Origin: Agelas oroides
Lineage: Eukaryota > Porifera > Demospongiae > Agelasida > Agelasidae
NCBI GenBank assembly: GCA_949130485.1
Contig: OX422184.1
Location: 7,668,655 to 7,732,654, forward strand
Length of the DNA: 64,000 nt
Direction: 5' to 3'
Part shown: piece by piece, positions 11,425 to 24,793 of the stretch
Layout: the number at the start of each line of letters is the position of its first letter
Position numbering within the stretch: the stretch's first letter is position 1
Notes under the pieces: generated by a model
The model's database searches: none
What the model was told of the DNA's origin: nothing
Seen by the model: only the letters and a program-made list of their open reading frames with translations
Position numbers and translations under genes: made by a program

Positions 11425-14360
11425 AATTACGTTTACAAACCTTCACAGTACTTAAACAGGCCTGCATGAGCTTCAGAAGTTTTCCACGGTGTGTATAACG
11501 GTGTTTACAAACATTCATGGTACTTAAACAAGCCTTCACGACCTCCACGGTGGCTAAAGCGATGTTTTGAATCTTTCCTCGCACTTAAACAGGCCTACAT
11601 GAGCTTTAGAGGCTTCCGCAGTGGTGAAAACTACGTTTACAAACCTTCACCTACTTAAACAGGCCAGCATGAGCTTCAGAAGACTTCCATGGGGTGTATA
11701 ACGGTGTTTACAAACATTCACGGACCTTCAACATTCCTTCACGAGCGTTAGAAGACGTCCACGGTTGCTAAAACGACGTTTTGAATCTTTCCCTGCACTT
11801 AAACTGTCCTACATAAGATTCAGAGGCTTCCACAGTGGTGAAAATTACGTTTACAAACCTTCACAGTACTTAAACAGGCCTGCATTAGCTTCAGAAGACT
11901 TCCACGGTGTGTATAACGATGTTTACAAACATTTACGGACCTTCAACAGGCCTTCACCAGCATAACAAGACGTCCACGGTGACGAAAACAACGTTTTCAA
12001 TCTCGCCCGGTTCTTAAACAGGCATCACGTTCTTCAGAAGACTTCTAAAGTGGTGAAAACCACGTTTACAAACCTTCACGGTACTTAAACAGGCCTCACG
12101 AGCATTAGAAGACGTCCACGGTGGCTAAAACGACGTTTTGAATCTTTCCTCGCACGTAAACAGGCCGACACGAGCTTCACAATGGTGAAATTACGTTTAT
12201 AAACCCTCACGGCACATCAACTGGGTTACACGAGTTTCAGCGGTGTGTAAAACGGTGTTTACAAACCTTCACGGTACTTAAACAGGCCTTCACGAGCATT
12301 AGAAGACGTTCACGTTGTCAAAAACGCTGTTTTGAATCTTTCCCCGCACTTAAACTGGCCTAAAAGAGCTTCACAATGGTGAAGTTACGTTTATAAACCC
12401 TCACGGTACCTCAACTGGCCTACACGAGCTTCAGAAACTTCTACAATGGTGAAAAATACGTTTACAAACCTTCACGGTACTTAAACAGGCCTGCAAGATC
12501 ATCAGAGACATCTACAGTGGTGAAAAGACGTTTACAAACCTACACTGTACTTAAACAGGCCTTCACGAGCATTAGAAGACGTCCACGGTGGCTTAAACGA
12601 CGGTTTTAATCTTTACCCGCACTTAAACAGGCCAACACGTTCTTCAGAAGACTTCTACAGTTGTGAAAAATACGTTTACAAACCTTCACGGTACTGAAAC
12701 AGGCCTGCAAGATCATCAGAGCCTTCTACAGTGGTGAAAACTACGTTTACAAACCTTCACGAAACCTCAACAGGTCTTCACGAGCATTAGAAGACGTCCA
12801 CGGTTGCTAAAACGAAGTTTTGAATCTTTTCCCGCACTTAAACAGGCCATCACGTTTTTCAGAAGACTTCTAAAGTGGTGAAAACTACGCTTACAAACCT
12901 TCACGGTACTTAAACAGGCCTTCACGAGCATTAGAAGACGTCCACGGCTGCTCAAACGTCGTTTTGAATCTCTCCCCTCACTTGCACAGGCCTACACGAG
13001 CTTCATAATGGTGAAATTACGTTTTATATATAAAACTTCACGGTGCTTCATCTGGCTTACACGAGCTTCAGCGGTGTGTAAATCGGTGTTTACAAACCTA
13101 CACGGTACTTAAACAGGCCTTCACGACGTCCACGGTGGCTAAAACGTTGTTTTGAATATTTCCCCGCACTTAAACTGGACTACACGAGCTTCAGAAACTT
13201 CTACAATGGTGAAAAACACGTTTACAAACCTTCACGGTACTTGAAAAGGCCTGCACGAGCTTTACAAGACTTCTACGGTGGGTAAAATGGTGTTTAGAAA
13301 CCTTCACGGTACTTAAACTAGCCTTCACAACCATTAGAAGACCTTGACGGTGGCTAAAACGATGTTTTGAATCTTTCCCCGCAGTTAAACAGGCCTACAT
13401 TAGATTCAGAGGCTCCCACAGTGGTGAAAACTACGTTTACAAACCTTCACAGTACTTAAACAAGCCCGCATGAACTTCAGAAGACTTCCACAGTGTGTAC
13501 AACGGTGTTTACAAACCTTCACGGTACTTAAACGAGCTTTCACGAGCATTAGAAGACGTCCACGGTGGCTAAAACGACGTTTTGAATCTTTCCCCGCACT
13601 TAAACAGGCCAACACGTTCTTCAGAAGACATCTACAGTGGTGAAAACTACGTTTACAAACCTTCACGAAACTTCAACAGGCCTTCACGAGCATTAGAAGA
13701 CGTTCACGGTGGCAAAAACGACGTTTTGAATCCCTCCCCGCACTTAAACAGGCCAACACGTTCTTCAGAAGACATCTACAGTGGTGAAAACTACGTTTAC
13801 AAACCTTCACGAAACTTCAACAGGCCTTCACGAGCATTAGAAGACGTCCACGGTTGCTAAAACGACGTCGACGTTTTGAATGTTTTCCCGCACTTAAACA
13901 GGCCATCAAGTTCTTCAGAAGACTTCTAAATTGGTGAAAACTACGCTTACAAACCTTCACGGTACTTAAATAGGCCTTCACGAGCTTTAGAAGACGTCCA
14001 CGGTGGCTCAAACGACGTTTTGAATCTCTCCCCGCACTTACACAGGCCTTCACGAGCTTCACAATGGTTAAATTCCGTTTTATATATAAACCTTCACGGT
14101 GCTTCAACTGGCTTACACGAGCTTCAGAAGGTGTGTACATCGGTGTTTACAAACCTAAACGGTACTTAAACAGGCCTTCACGACGTCCACGGTGGCTAAA
14201 ACGATGTATTGAATCTTTCCCCGCACTTAAACTGGACTACACGAGCTTCAGAAACTTCTACAATGGTGAAAAATACGTTTACAAACCTTCACGGTACTTA
14301 AACAGGCCTGCACGAGCTTCACAAGACCTCTACGGTGGGTAAAACGGTGTTTAGAAACCT
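11395..14360 (+). repeat. Displaced segmental duplication within the satellite, copy 2
   Basis: Counterpart of 2690-5720 with the same monomer order and private variants, separated by scattered substitutions and small indels. It lacks the 1350-bp tandem duplication present next to copy 1, so that event followed the split or occurred on only one copy. Confidence 0.75.
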
Positions 14361-17300
14361 TCCCCGCAATTAAACTAGACTACACGAGCTTCAGAAACTT
14401 CTACAATGGTGAAAAATACGTTTACAAACCTTCACGGTACTTAAACAGGCCTGCACGAGCTTCACAAGACTTCTACGGTGGGTAAAACGGTGTTTAGAAA
14501 CCTTCACGGTACTTAAACTAGCCTGCATGAACTTCAGAAGACTTCCACGGTGTGTATAACGGTGTTTACAAACCTTCACGGTACTTAGACGAGCCTTCAC
14601 GAGCATTACAAGACGTCCACGGTCGCTAAAACGTTTTCAATCTTTCCCCGCACACAAACAAGCCAACACGTTCTTCAGAAGACATCTACAGTGGTGAAAA
14701 CTACGTTTACAAACCTTCACGTAACTTCAACAGGCCTTAACGAGCATTGGAAGACGTCCACGGTGGCAAAAAACGACGTTTTGAACCTTTTCCCGCACTT
14801 AAACAGGCCATCACGTTCTTCAGAAGACTTCTAAAGTGGTGAAAACTACGCTTAAAAACCTTCACGGTACTTAAACAGGCCTGCACGAGCTTCACAAGAC
14901 TTCTACGGTAGGTAAAACGGTGTTTAGAAACCTTCACGGTACTTAAACTAGCCTTCAGGACCATTAGAAGACCTTCACGGTGGCTAAAACGATGTTTTGA
15001 ATATTTCCCCGCAGTTAAACAGGCCTACATGAGCTTCAGAGGCTCCCACAGTGGTGAAAACTACGTTTATAAACCTTCACAGTACTTAAACAAGCCTGCA
15101 TGAACTTCAGAAGACTTCCACCGTGTGTATAACGGTGTTTACAAACCTTCACGCTACTTAGACGAGCCTTACAAGACTTCCACGGTGGTTTAAACAACGT
15201 TTTGAATCTTTCCCCGCACATAAACAAGCCAACACGTTCTTCAGAAGACTTCTACAGTGGTGAAAACTACGTTTAGAAACTTTCACGGTACTTAAGTAGG
15301 CCAATACCAGCAGAAGAAGACGTTTACAAACATTCACGGTATTTAAACAAGCCTTCACGATCACCACGATGGCTAAAACAATGTTTTGAATCTTTCCCCG
15401 CACTTAAACAGGCCTACATGAGCTTGAGAGGCTTCCACAGTCGTGAAAACAAACCTTCACAGTACTTAAACAGGTGTGCGTGAGCTTAGGAAGACCTCCA
15501 CGGTGTGTATAACGGTGTTTACAAATATTCACGGACCTTCAACAGGCCTTCACGAGCATTAGAAGACGTCCACGGTAGCTAAAACAACGTTTTGAATCTT
15601 TCCCCGCACTTAAACAGACCATAACGCTCTTCAGAAGACTTCTAAAGTGGTGAAAACTACGTTTACAAATCTTCACGGTACTTAAACAGGCCTTCACAGG
15701 CATTAGAAGACGTCCACGGTGGCTAAAACGACATTTTGAATCATTCCCCTCACTTAAACAGGCCATCACGTTCTTCAGAAGACTTCTAAAGTGGTGAAAA
15801 CTACATTTACAAACCTTCACAGTACTTAAACAGGCCTGCACGAGCTTCAGAAGACCTCTACGGTGGGTAAAACGTTGTTTATAAACATTTACGGAGCTTC
15901 AACAGGACTTTACGAGTATTGGAAGACGTCTACGGTGGCTAAAACGACGTTTTGAATCTCTCCCCGCAGTTCAACAGGCCAGCATGTTCTTCAGTAGACT
16001 TCTATAGTGGTGAAAACTACGTTTACAAACCTTCACGGTACTTAAACAGGCCTTCACGAGCATTAGAAGACGTCCACGGTGGCTAAAACGACGTTTTGAA
16101 TCTTTCCCCGGACTTAAACAGGCCAACACGTTCTTCAGAAGACTTCTACAGTGGTGAAACCTACGTTTACAAACTTTCACTGTACCTAAATAGGCCTTCA
16201 CGAGCTTCACAAGACTTCTACGTTGGGTAAAGCAGTGTTGAGAAACCTTCACGGAACTTAAACAAGCCTTCACGAGCATTAGAGGACCTCCACGGTGGCT
16301 AAAACGATGTTTCCCCGCACTTAAACAGGCCTCCATGAGCTTCAGAGTCTTCAACAGTGGTGAAAACTACGTATACAAACCTTCAGAGTACTTAAACAGG
16401 CCTGCATGAGCGTCAGAAGACTTCCACGGTGTGTATAATGGTGTTTACAAACATTCACGGAACTTCAACAGGCCTTCACGAGCATTAGAAGACGACCACG
16501 GTGGCTAAAACGACGTTTTGAATCTTTCCCCGCACTTAAACAGGCCAACACGTTCTTCAGAAGACTTCCACAGTGGTGAAAACTACGTTTACAAACTTTC
16601 ACTGTACCTAAACTGGCCTGCACGACAAGAATTCGACGTTGGGTAAAACGGTGTTTAGGAACCTTCACGGTACTTAAACGAGCCTTCTCGAGCATTAGAA
16701 GACCGCCACGGTGGCTAAAACGATGTTTTCAATCTTTCCACGCACTTAAACAGGCCTACATGAGCTTAAGAGGCTTTCACGGTGGTGAAAACTACGTTTA
16801 CAAACCTTCACAGTATTTAAACAGGCCAGCATGAGCTTCAGAAAACTTCCACGGTGTGTATAACGGTGTTTACAAACCTTCACGGTAGTTAAACGAGCCT
16901 TCACGAGCATTAGAAGACCTCCACGGTCGATAAAACAACGTTTTGAATTCTTCCCCACACATAAACAAGCCAACACGTTCTTCAGAAGACTTCTACTGTG
17001 GTGAAAACTACGTTTACAAACCTTCACGCTACTTAAACAGACCATTACCATCATTAGAAGACGTCCACGGTGGCTAAAACGACGTTTAGAATCTTTCCCC
17101 GCACTTAAACCGGCCTACACGAGCTTCACAATGGCGAAATTAAGTTTATAAACCTTGACAGCACTTCAACTGGCTCGCAAGGTCATCAGAGACTTCTGCT
17201 GCGGTGAAAACTACGTTTACAAACTTCCACGGTACTTACATAGGACTGCACGAGCTTCAGAAGACCTTTACCGTGTGTAAAACGTTGTTTACAAACATTC

Positions 17301-20300
17301 ACGGAACTTCAACTGGACTTCACGAGCATTAGAAGTCGTCCACTGTGGCTAAAACGACGTTTTGAATCTCTCCCTGCACTTAAACAGGCCAACACGTTCT
17401 TCAGAAGACTTCTACAGTGGTGAAAACTACGTTTACAAACCTTCACGGTGCTTAAACAGGCCTTCACGACCATTAGAAGACGTCCACGGCGGCTAAAACG
17501 ACGTTTTGAATCTCTCCCTGCACTTAAACAGGCCAACACGTTCTACAGAAGCCTTCTACAGTGGTGAAAACTTCGTTTACAAACCTTCACGGTACTTAAA
17601 CAGGCCTTCACGAGCATTAGAAGACGTCCACGACGTCTAAAACGACGTTTTGAATCTTTCCCCGCACTTAAACAGGCCAACACGTTCTTCAGAAAACTTC
17701 TACAGTGGTGAAAACTACGTTTACAAACTTTCACTGTACCTAAACAGGCCTTCACGAGCTTCACAAGACTTCTACGTTGGGTAAAACGGTGTTGAGAAAT
17801 CTTAACGGTACTAAACAAGCCTTCACGAGCATTAGAAGACCTCCACGGTGGCTTAAACGATGCTTAAAATCTTTCCCTGCACTTAAACAGGCCACCATGA
17901 GATTCAGAGTCTTCAACAGTGGTGAAAACTACGTTTACAAACCTTCACAGTACTTAAACAGGCCTGCATGTGCTTCAGAAGACTTCCACGGTGTGTATAA
18001 CGGTGTTTACAAACCTTCACGGCACTTAAACGAGCCTTCACGAGCAGTAGAAGACGTCCACGGTGGCTTAAACGACGTTTTGAATCCTTCCCCGCACATA
18101 AACAAGCCAACACGTTCTTCAGAAGACTTCTACTGTGGTGAAAACTACGTTTACAAACTTCCACGGTACTTAGACAGGACTGCACGAGCTTCAAAAGACT
18201 TTTGCGGTGGGTAAAACGTTGTTTATAAACATTCACGGAACTTCAACTGGACTTCACGAGCATTAGAAGTCGTCCACGGTGGCTAAAACGACGTTTTAAA
18301 TCTCTCCCCGCACTGAAACAGGCCAACACGTTCTTCAGAAGACTTCTACAGTGGTGAAAACTACGTTTACAAACTTTTACGGTACTTAAACAGACCTCCA
18401 CGAGCATAAGAAGACATCCACGGCGGCTGAAACGACGTTTTGAATCTTTCCCCGCACTTAAACAGGCCAACACGTTCTTCAGAAGACTTCTACAGTACGT
18501 TTACAAACTTTCACTGTACCTAAACACCTTCACGAGCTTCACAAGACTTCTACGTTGGGTAAAACGGTGTTGAGAAACCTTCACGGTATTTAACAAGGCT
18601 TCACGAGCATTAGAAGACCTCCACGGTGGCTAAAACGATGTTTTGAATCTTTCCCCGCACTTAAACCGGCCTACACGAGCTTCACAATGGTGAAATTAAG
18701 TTTATAAACCTTCACGGTACTTCAACTGGCTCTCAAGGTCATCAGAGACTTCTACTGTGATGAAAACTACGTTTACAAACTTCCACGGTACTTAGACAGC
18801 ACTGCACGAGCTTCAGAAGACATTTACGGTTGGTAAAACGCTGTTTCTAAACATTCACGGAACTTCAACTGGACTTAAAGAGCATTAGAAGTCGTCCACG
18901 GTAGCTAAAACGACGTTTTAAATCTCTCCCCACACTTAAACAGGCCAACACGTTCTTCAGAAGACTTCTACTGTAGTGAAAACTACGTTTACAAACTTTC
19001 ACTGTACCTAAACAGGCCTGCACGACAAGAATTCAAAGTTGGGTAAAACGGTGTTTAGGAACCTTCACGGTACTTAAACGAGCCTTCTCGAGCATTAGAA
19101 GACCTCCACGGTGGCTAAAACGATGTTTTCAATCTTTCACCGCACTTAAACAGGGCTACATGAGCTTAAGAGGCTTCCATGGTGGTGAAAACTACGTTTA
19201 CAAACCTTCACAGTACTTAAACATGCCTGCATGAGCTTCAGAAGACTTCCACGGTGTGTATAACGGTGTTTACAAACCTTCACGGTACATAAACGAGCCT
19301 TCACGAGCATTAGAAGACGTCCACGGTGGCTAAAACGACGTTTTGAATCGTTCCCCGCACATAAACAAGCCAACACGTTCTTCAGAAGACTTCTACTGTG
19401 GTGAAAACTACGTTTACCGACTTCCACGGTACTTAGACTGGACTGCACGAGCTTCAGAAGACTTTTACGGTGGGTAAAACGTTGTTTATAAACATTCACG
19501 GAACTTCAACTGGACTTCACGAGCATTAGAAGTCGTCCACGGTGGCTAAAACGTTTTGAATCTCTCCCCGCACTTAAACAGGCCAACACGTTCTTCAGAA
19601 GACTTCTACAGTGGTGAAAACTACATTTACAAACATTCACCGCACTTAAACAGGCCTGCATAAGCTTCAGAAGACTTCCAGGGTGTGTATAACGGTGTTT
19701 ACAAACCTTCACGGCACTTAAACGAGCCTTCTCGAGCGTTACAAGACGTCCACGGTGGCTGAAACGAAGTTTTGAATCATTCCCCGCACTTAAACAGGCC
19801 AACACGTTCTTCTGAAGAAAACTATGAAAACTATGTTTACAAAACTTAACGAAATTTGAACAGGCCTTCACGAGCATTAGAACACCTCCACGGTGGCTAA
19901 AACGATGTTTTGAATCTTTCGCCGCACTTCAACAGGCCTACATGTGCTTCAGAGGCTTCCACAGTGGTGAAAACTAAGTTTACAAACCTTCACAGTACTT
20001 AAACAGTCCTGCATGAGCTTCAGAAGACTTCCACGGTGTGTATAACGGTGTTTACAAACCTTCACGGAACTTCAACAGGCCTTCATGAGCATTAGAAGAC
20101 GTCCACGGTGGATAAAGCGACGTATTGAATCTTTACCCGCACATAAACAAGCCTACACGAGCTTCACAATGGTGAAATTACGTTTATAAACCTTCACGGC
20201 ATTTCAAATGGGTTACTAGAGCTTCAGCGGTGTGTAAAACGGTGTTTACAAACCTTCACGGTACTTAAACAGACCTACACGAGCATTAGAAGACGTCCAC

Positions 20301-23300
20301 GGCGGCAAAAACGATGTTTTGAATCTCTCCGCGCACATAAACTGGCCTACACGAGCTTCAGAAACTTCTACAGTGGTGAAAAATACGTTTACAAACCTTC
20401 GCGGTCCTTAAACAGGCCTGCAAGATCATCAGAGGCATCTACAGTGGTGAAAACTACGTTTACAAACATTCACTGCACTTAAACAGACCTTCACAAGCAT
20501 TACAAGACGTCCACGGTGGCTAAAACGACGGATTGAATCTTTCCCCGCACTTAAACAGGCCAACACTCTCTTCAGAAGACTTCTACAGTGGTAAAACCTA
20601 CGTTTACAAACTTTCACTGTACCTAAACAGGCCTGAACGAGCTTCACAAGACTTCTACGTTGGGTAAAACGATGTTTAGAAACCTTTACGGTACTTAAAC
20701 AAGCCTTCACGAGCATTAGAAGACCTCTAAGGTGGCTAAAACGATGTTTTGAATCTTTCACCGCACTTAAACAGGCCTACATGAGATTCAGAGGCTTCCA
20801 CAGTGGTGAAAACTACGTTTACAAACCTTCACAGTACTAAAACAGGCCTGCATGAGCTTCAGAAGTCTTCCACGGTGTGTATAACGGTGTTTACAAACAT
20901 TCACGGTACTTAAACAAGCCTTCTCGACCTCCACGGTGGCTAAAACGATGTTTTCAATCTTTCCCCACATTTAAACAGGCCTACATGAGCTTTAGAGACT
21001 TCCATACTGGTGAAAATTACGCTTGCAAACCTTCACAGTTCTTAAACAAGCCTGCATAAGCTTCAGAGGCTTCCACAGTGGTGAAAACTACGTTTACAAA
21101 CCTTCACCTACATAAACAGGCCTGCATGAGCTTCAAAAGACTTCCACGGTGTGTATAACGGTGTTTACAAACATTCATGGGCCTTCAACAAGTGTTTACG
21201 AGCATTAGAAGACGTCCACGGTGGCTAACACGACGTTTTGAATCTTTCCCCGCACTTAAAACAGGCCATCACGTTGTTCAGAAGATTTCTAAAGTGGTGA
21301 AAACTACGTTTACAAACCTTCACGGTACTTAAAAAGCCTTCACGAGCATTAGAAGACGTCCACGGTGGCTAAAACGACGTTTTGAATCTTTCTCCGCACA
21401 TAAACAGGCCTACACGAGCTTCACAATTACGTTTATAAACTTTCACGGCACTTCAACTGGGTTACTAGAGCATCAGCGGTGTGTAAAACGGTGTTTACAA
21501 ACTTTCACGGTACTTAAACAGGCCTTCACGAGCAATAGAAGACGTCCACGGTGGCTAAAATGACGGTTAGAATGTTTCCCCGCACTTAAACAGGCCATCA
21601 CGTTCTTCAGAAGACTTCTACAGTGGTGAAAACCACGTTTACAAAACTTCACGGAGTTTGAACAGGCCATTACCAGCATTAGAAGACGTTCACGGTGGCT
21701 AAAACGACGTTTAGAATATATCCCCGCTCTTAAACAGGCCTACACGAGCTTCACAATGGTGAAATTACGTTTATAAACTTTCACGGTACTTCAACTGGCT
21801 TACACGAGCTTCAGTGGTGTGTAAAATGGTGTTTACAAACCTTCACGGTACTTAGACGAGCCTTCACGAGCATTACAAGACGTCGACGGTGGCTAAAACA
21901 ACGTTTTGAATCTTTCCCCGCACATAAACAAGCCAACACGTTCTTCAGACGACTTCACAAGTGGTGAAAAGTACGTTTACAAAAATTCACGGAGTTTGAA
22001 CAGGCCATTACCAGCATTAGAAGACGTCCACGGTGGCTAAAACTACGTTTAGAATATTTCCCCGCACTTAAACAGGCCTACACGAGCTTCACAACGGTGA
22101 AATTACGTTTATAAACTTTCACGGTACTTCAACTGGCTTACACGAGCTTCAGCGGTGTGTAAAACGGTGTTTACAAACCTTCACGCTACTTACACAGGCC
22201 TTCATGAGCATTAGAAAACGTCCACGGTGGCTTAAACGATGTTTTGAATCTACCCCCGCACTTAAACTGGCCTATACGTGCTTCAGAAACTTCTACAATG
22301 GTGAAAAATACGTTTACAAACCTTCACGGTACTTAAACAGGCCTGCAAGATGATCAGAGACTTTTACAGTGGTGAAAACTACGTTTCCAAACTTCCACGG
22401 TACTTAAACAGGCCGGTACGAGCTTCAGAAGACTTCTACGGGATGTAAAACTGTGTTTAGAAACCATCACGGTACTTCAACAAGCCTTCACCAGCATTAG
22501 AAGACCTCCACGGTGGCTAAAACGACGTTTTGAATCTTTCCCCGCTCTTCAACAGGCCTACATGAGCTTCAGAGGGTTTCACAGTGGTGAAAACTACGTT
22601 TACAAACAATCACAGTACTTAAACAGGCCTGCATGAGCTTCAGAAGACTTCCACGGTGTGTATAAAGGTGTTTATAAAGATTCACGGAACTTCAACAGGA
22701 CTCTACGAGCATTAGAAGACGTCCACGGTGGCTAAAACGACGTTTTGAATCTCTCCCCGCACTTAAACAGGCCAACACGTTCTTCAGAAGACTTCTACAG
22801 CGGTGAAAACTACGTTTACAAACCTTCACGGTACTGAAACCGGACTTCACGAGCATTAGAAGACGTCTACGGTGGTTAAAACGACGTTTTGAATCTTTCC
22901 CCGCACTTAAACAAGCCATCACGTTCTTCAGAAGACTACTAAAATGGTGAAAACAAGGTTTACAAATCTTCACGGAACTTCAACAGGCTTTCACGAGCAT
23001 TAGAAGACGTCCACGGTGGCTAAAACGTTTTGAATCTTTCCCCGCACATAACAGGCCATCGCGTTCTTCAGAAGACTTCTAAGGTGGTGAAAACTACGTT
23101 TACAAACTTTCACTGCACCTAAACAGGCCTGCATGAGCTTCACAAAACTTCTCCGTTGGGTAAATCGGTGTTTAGAAACCTTCACGGTACTTAAACGAGC
23201 CTTCACGAGCATTAGAAGACCTCCAAGGTGGCTAAAACGATGTTTTGAATCTTTCCCCGCACTTAAACAGGCCTACATGAGCTTCAGAAGACTTCCACGG

Positions 23301-24793
23301 TGTGTGTAACGGTGTTTACAAACATTCACGGTACTTAAACAGGCTTGCAAGATCATCAGAGACTTCTACAGTGGTGAAAACTACGTTTACAAACTTCCAC
23401 GGTACTTAAACAGGACTGCACTAGCTTCAGAAGACTTCTACCGTGGGTAAAACGTTGTTTATAAACATTCACAGAACTTCAACAGGCCTTCACGAGCATT
23501 AGAAGACGTCCACGGTGGTGCAAACGACGTTTTGAATCTCTCCCCGCACTTACACAGGCCTACACGAGCTTCACAATGGTGAAATCACGTTTTATATATA
23601 AACCTTCACGGTGCTTCAACTGGCTTACACGAGCTTCAGCGGTGTGTAAATCGGTGTTTACAAACCTACACGGTACTTAAACAGGCCTTCACGACGTCCA
23701 CGGTGGCTAAAACAATGTTTTGAATCCTTCCCCGCACTTAAACTGGACTACACGAGCTTCAGAAACTTCTACAATGGTGCAAAATGCGTTTACAAACCTT
23801 CACGGTACTTAAACAGGCCTGCACGAGCTTCACAAGACTTCTACGGTGGGTAAAACTGTGTTTAGAAATCTTCACGGTACTTAAACTAGCCTTCACGACC
23901 ATTAGAAGACCTCCACGGTGGCTAAAACGATGTTTTGAATCCTTCCCCGCAGTTAAACAGGCCTACATGAGCTTCAGAAGACCTCTACAGTGGTGAAAAC
24001 TACGTTTACAAACTTTCACGGTACTTAAGTAGGCAAATACCAGCATAAGAAGACGTCCACGGTGGCTAAAACGAGGTTTAGAATCTCTCCCCCCACTTAA
24101 ACCGGCCTACTGGAGCTTCACAATGGTGAAATTACGTTTATAAACCTTCACGGCACTTTAACTGGCTTACACGAGGTTCAGCAGTGTGTAAAACGGTGTT
24201 TACAAACCATCACGGTACTTAAACAGGCCTTCATGAGCATTAGAAGACGTCCACGGTGGGTAAAACGATGTTTTGAATCTTTCCCCGAACTTAAACTGGC
24301 CTACACGAGCTTCAGAATCTTCTACAATGGTGAAAAATACGTTTACAAAACTTCACGATACTTAAACAGGCCTGCAAGATCATCAGACACTTCTACAGTG
24401 GTGAAAGCTACGTTTCCAAACTTCCACGGTACTTCAACAGGCCTGAACAAGCTACAGAAGACTCCCACGGTGGGTAAAACGGTGTTTAGAAACCTTTACC
24501 ATACTTAAACAAGCCTTCACGACCTCCACGGTGGCTAAAACGATGTTTTGAATCTTTCCCCGCACTTAAACAGGCCTACATGAGCTTCAGAGGCTTCCAC
24601 AGTGGTGAAAACTACGTTTACAAACCTTCACAGTACTTAAACAGGCCTGAATGAGCTTCAGAAGACTTCCACGGTGTGTATAACGGTGTTTGCAAACATT
24701 CACGGTACTTAAACAGGCCTTCACGATCTCCACGGTGGCTAAAACGATGTTTTGAATCTTTTCCCTCACTTAAACAGGCCTATATGAGCGTCG

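Larger units (their letters stand above)
1077..24793 (+). repeat. ~72-bp satellite array, forward block 1
   Basis: This block holds about 23.7 kb of tandem monomers of 71-72 bp, read here in the orientation in which each unit ends TTAAACAGG and the next starts CCT. At least eight types recur. A: CCTTCACGAGCATTAGAAG start. B: CCTACATGAGCTTCAGAGG. C: CCTGCATGAGCTTC with GTGTATAACGG. D: CCAACACGTTCTTCAG. E: about 60 bp, with CTTCACAATGGTG. F: about 62 bp, with CTTCAGCGGTGTG. G: CCTGCAAGATCATCAG. H: CCTGCACGAGCTTCACAAG. They align throughout and so share one ancestor. Types follow local orders such as A-B-C or A-D-A-D and not one fixed higher-order unit. Open frames of 60-145 codons on both strands are by-products of the 24-codon period. 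No gene, promoter or RNA gene is evident. Confidence 0.95.

Noticed and set aside
17543..17818. Zinc-finger-like Cys/His repeats in translated satellite
   Set aside because: Cys and His spacing does not fit C2H2 or other known finger patterns and changes from unit to unit; the residues come from the DNA repeat.
1077..24793. Many 60-145-codon open frames on both strands of the satellite
   Set aside because: They follow the 24-codon monomer period, overlap in opposite strands, start at arbitrary ATGs and are broken by each 60-, 62- or 71-bp monomer. None has a known domain.
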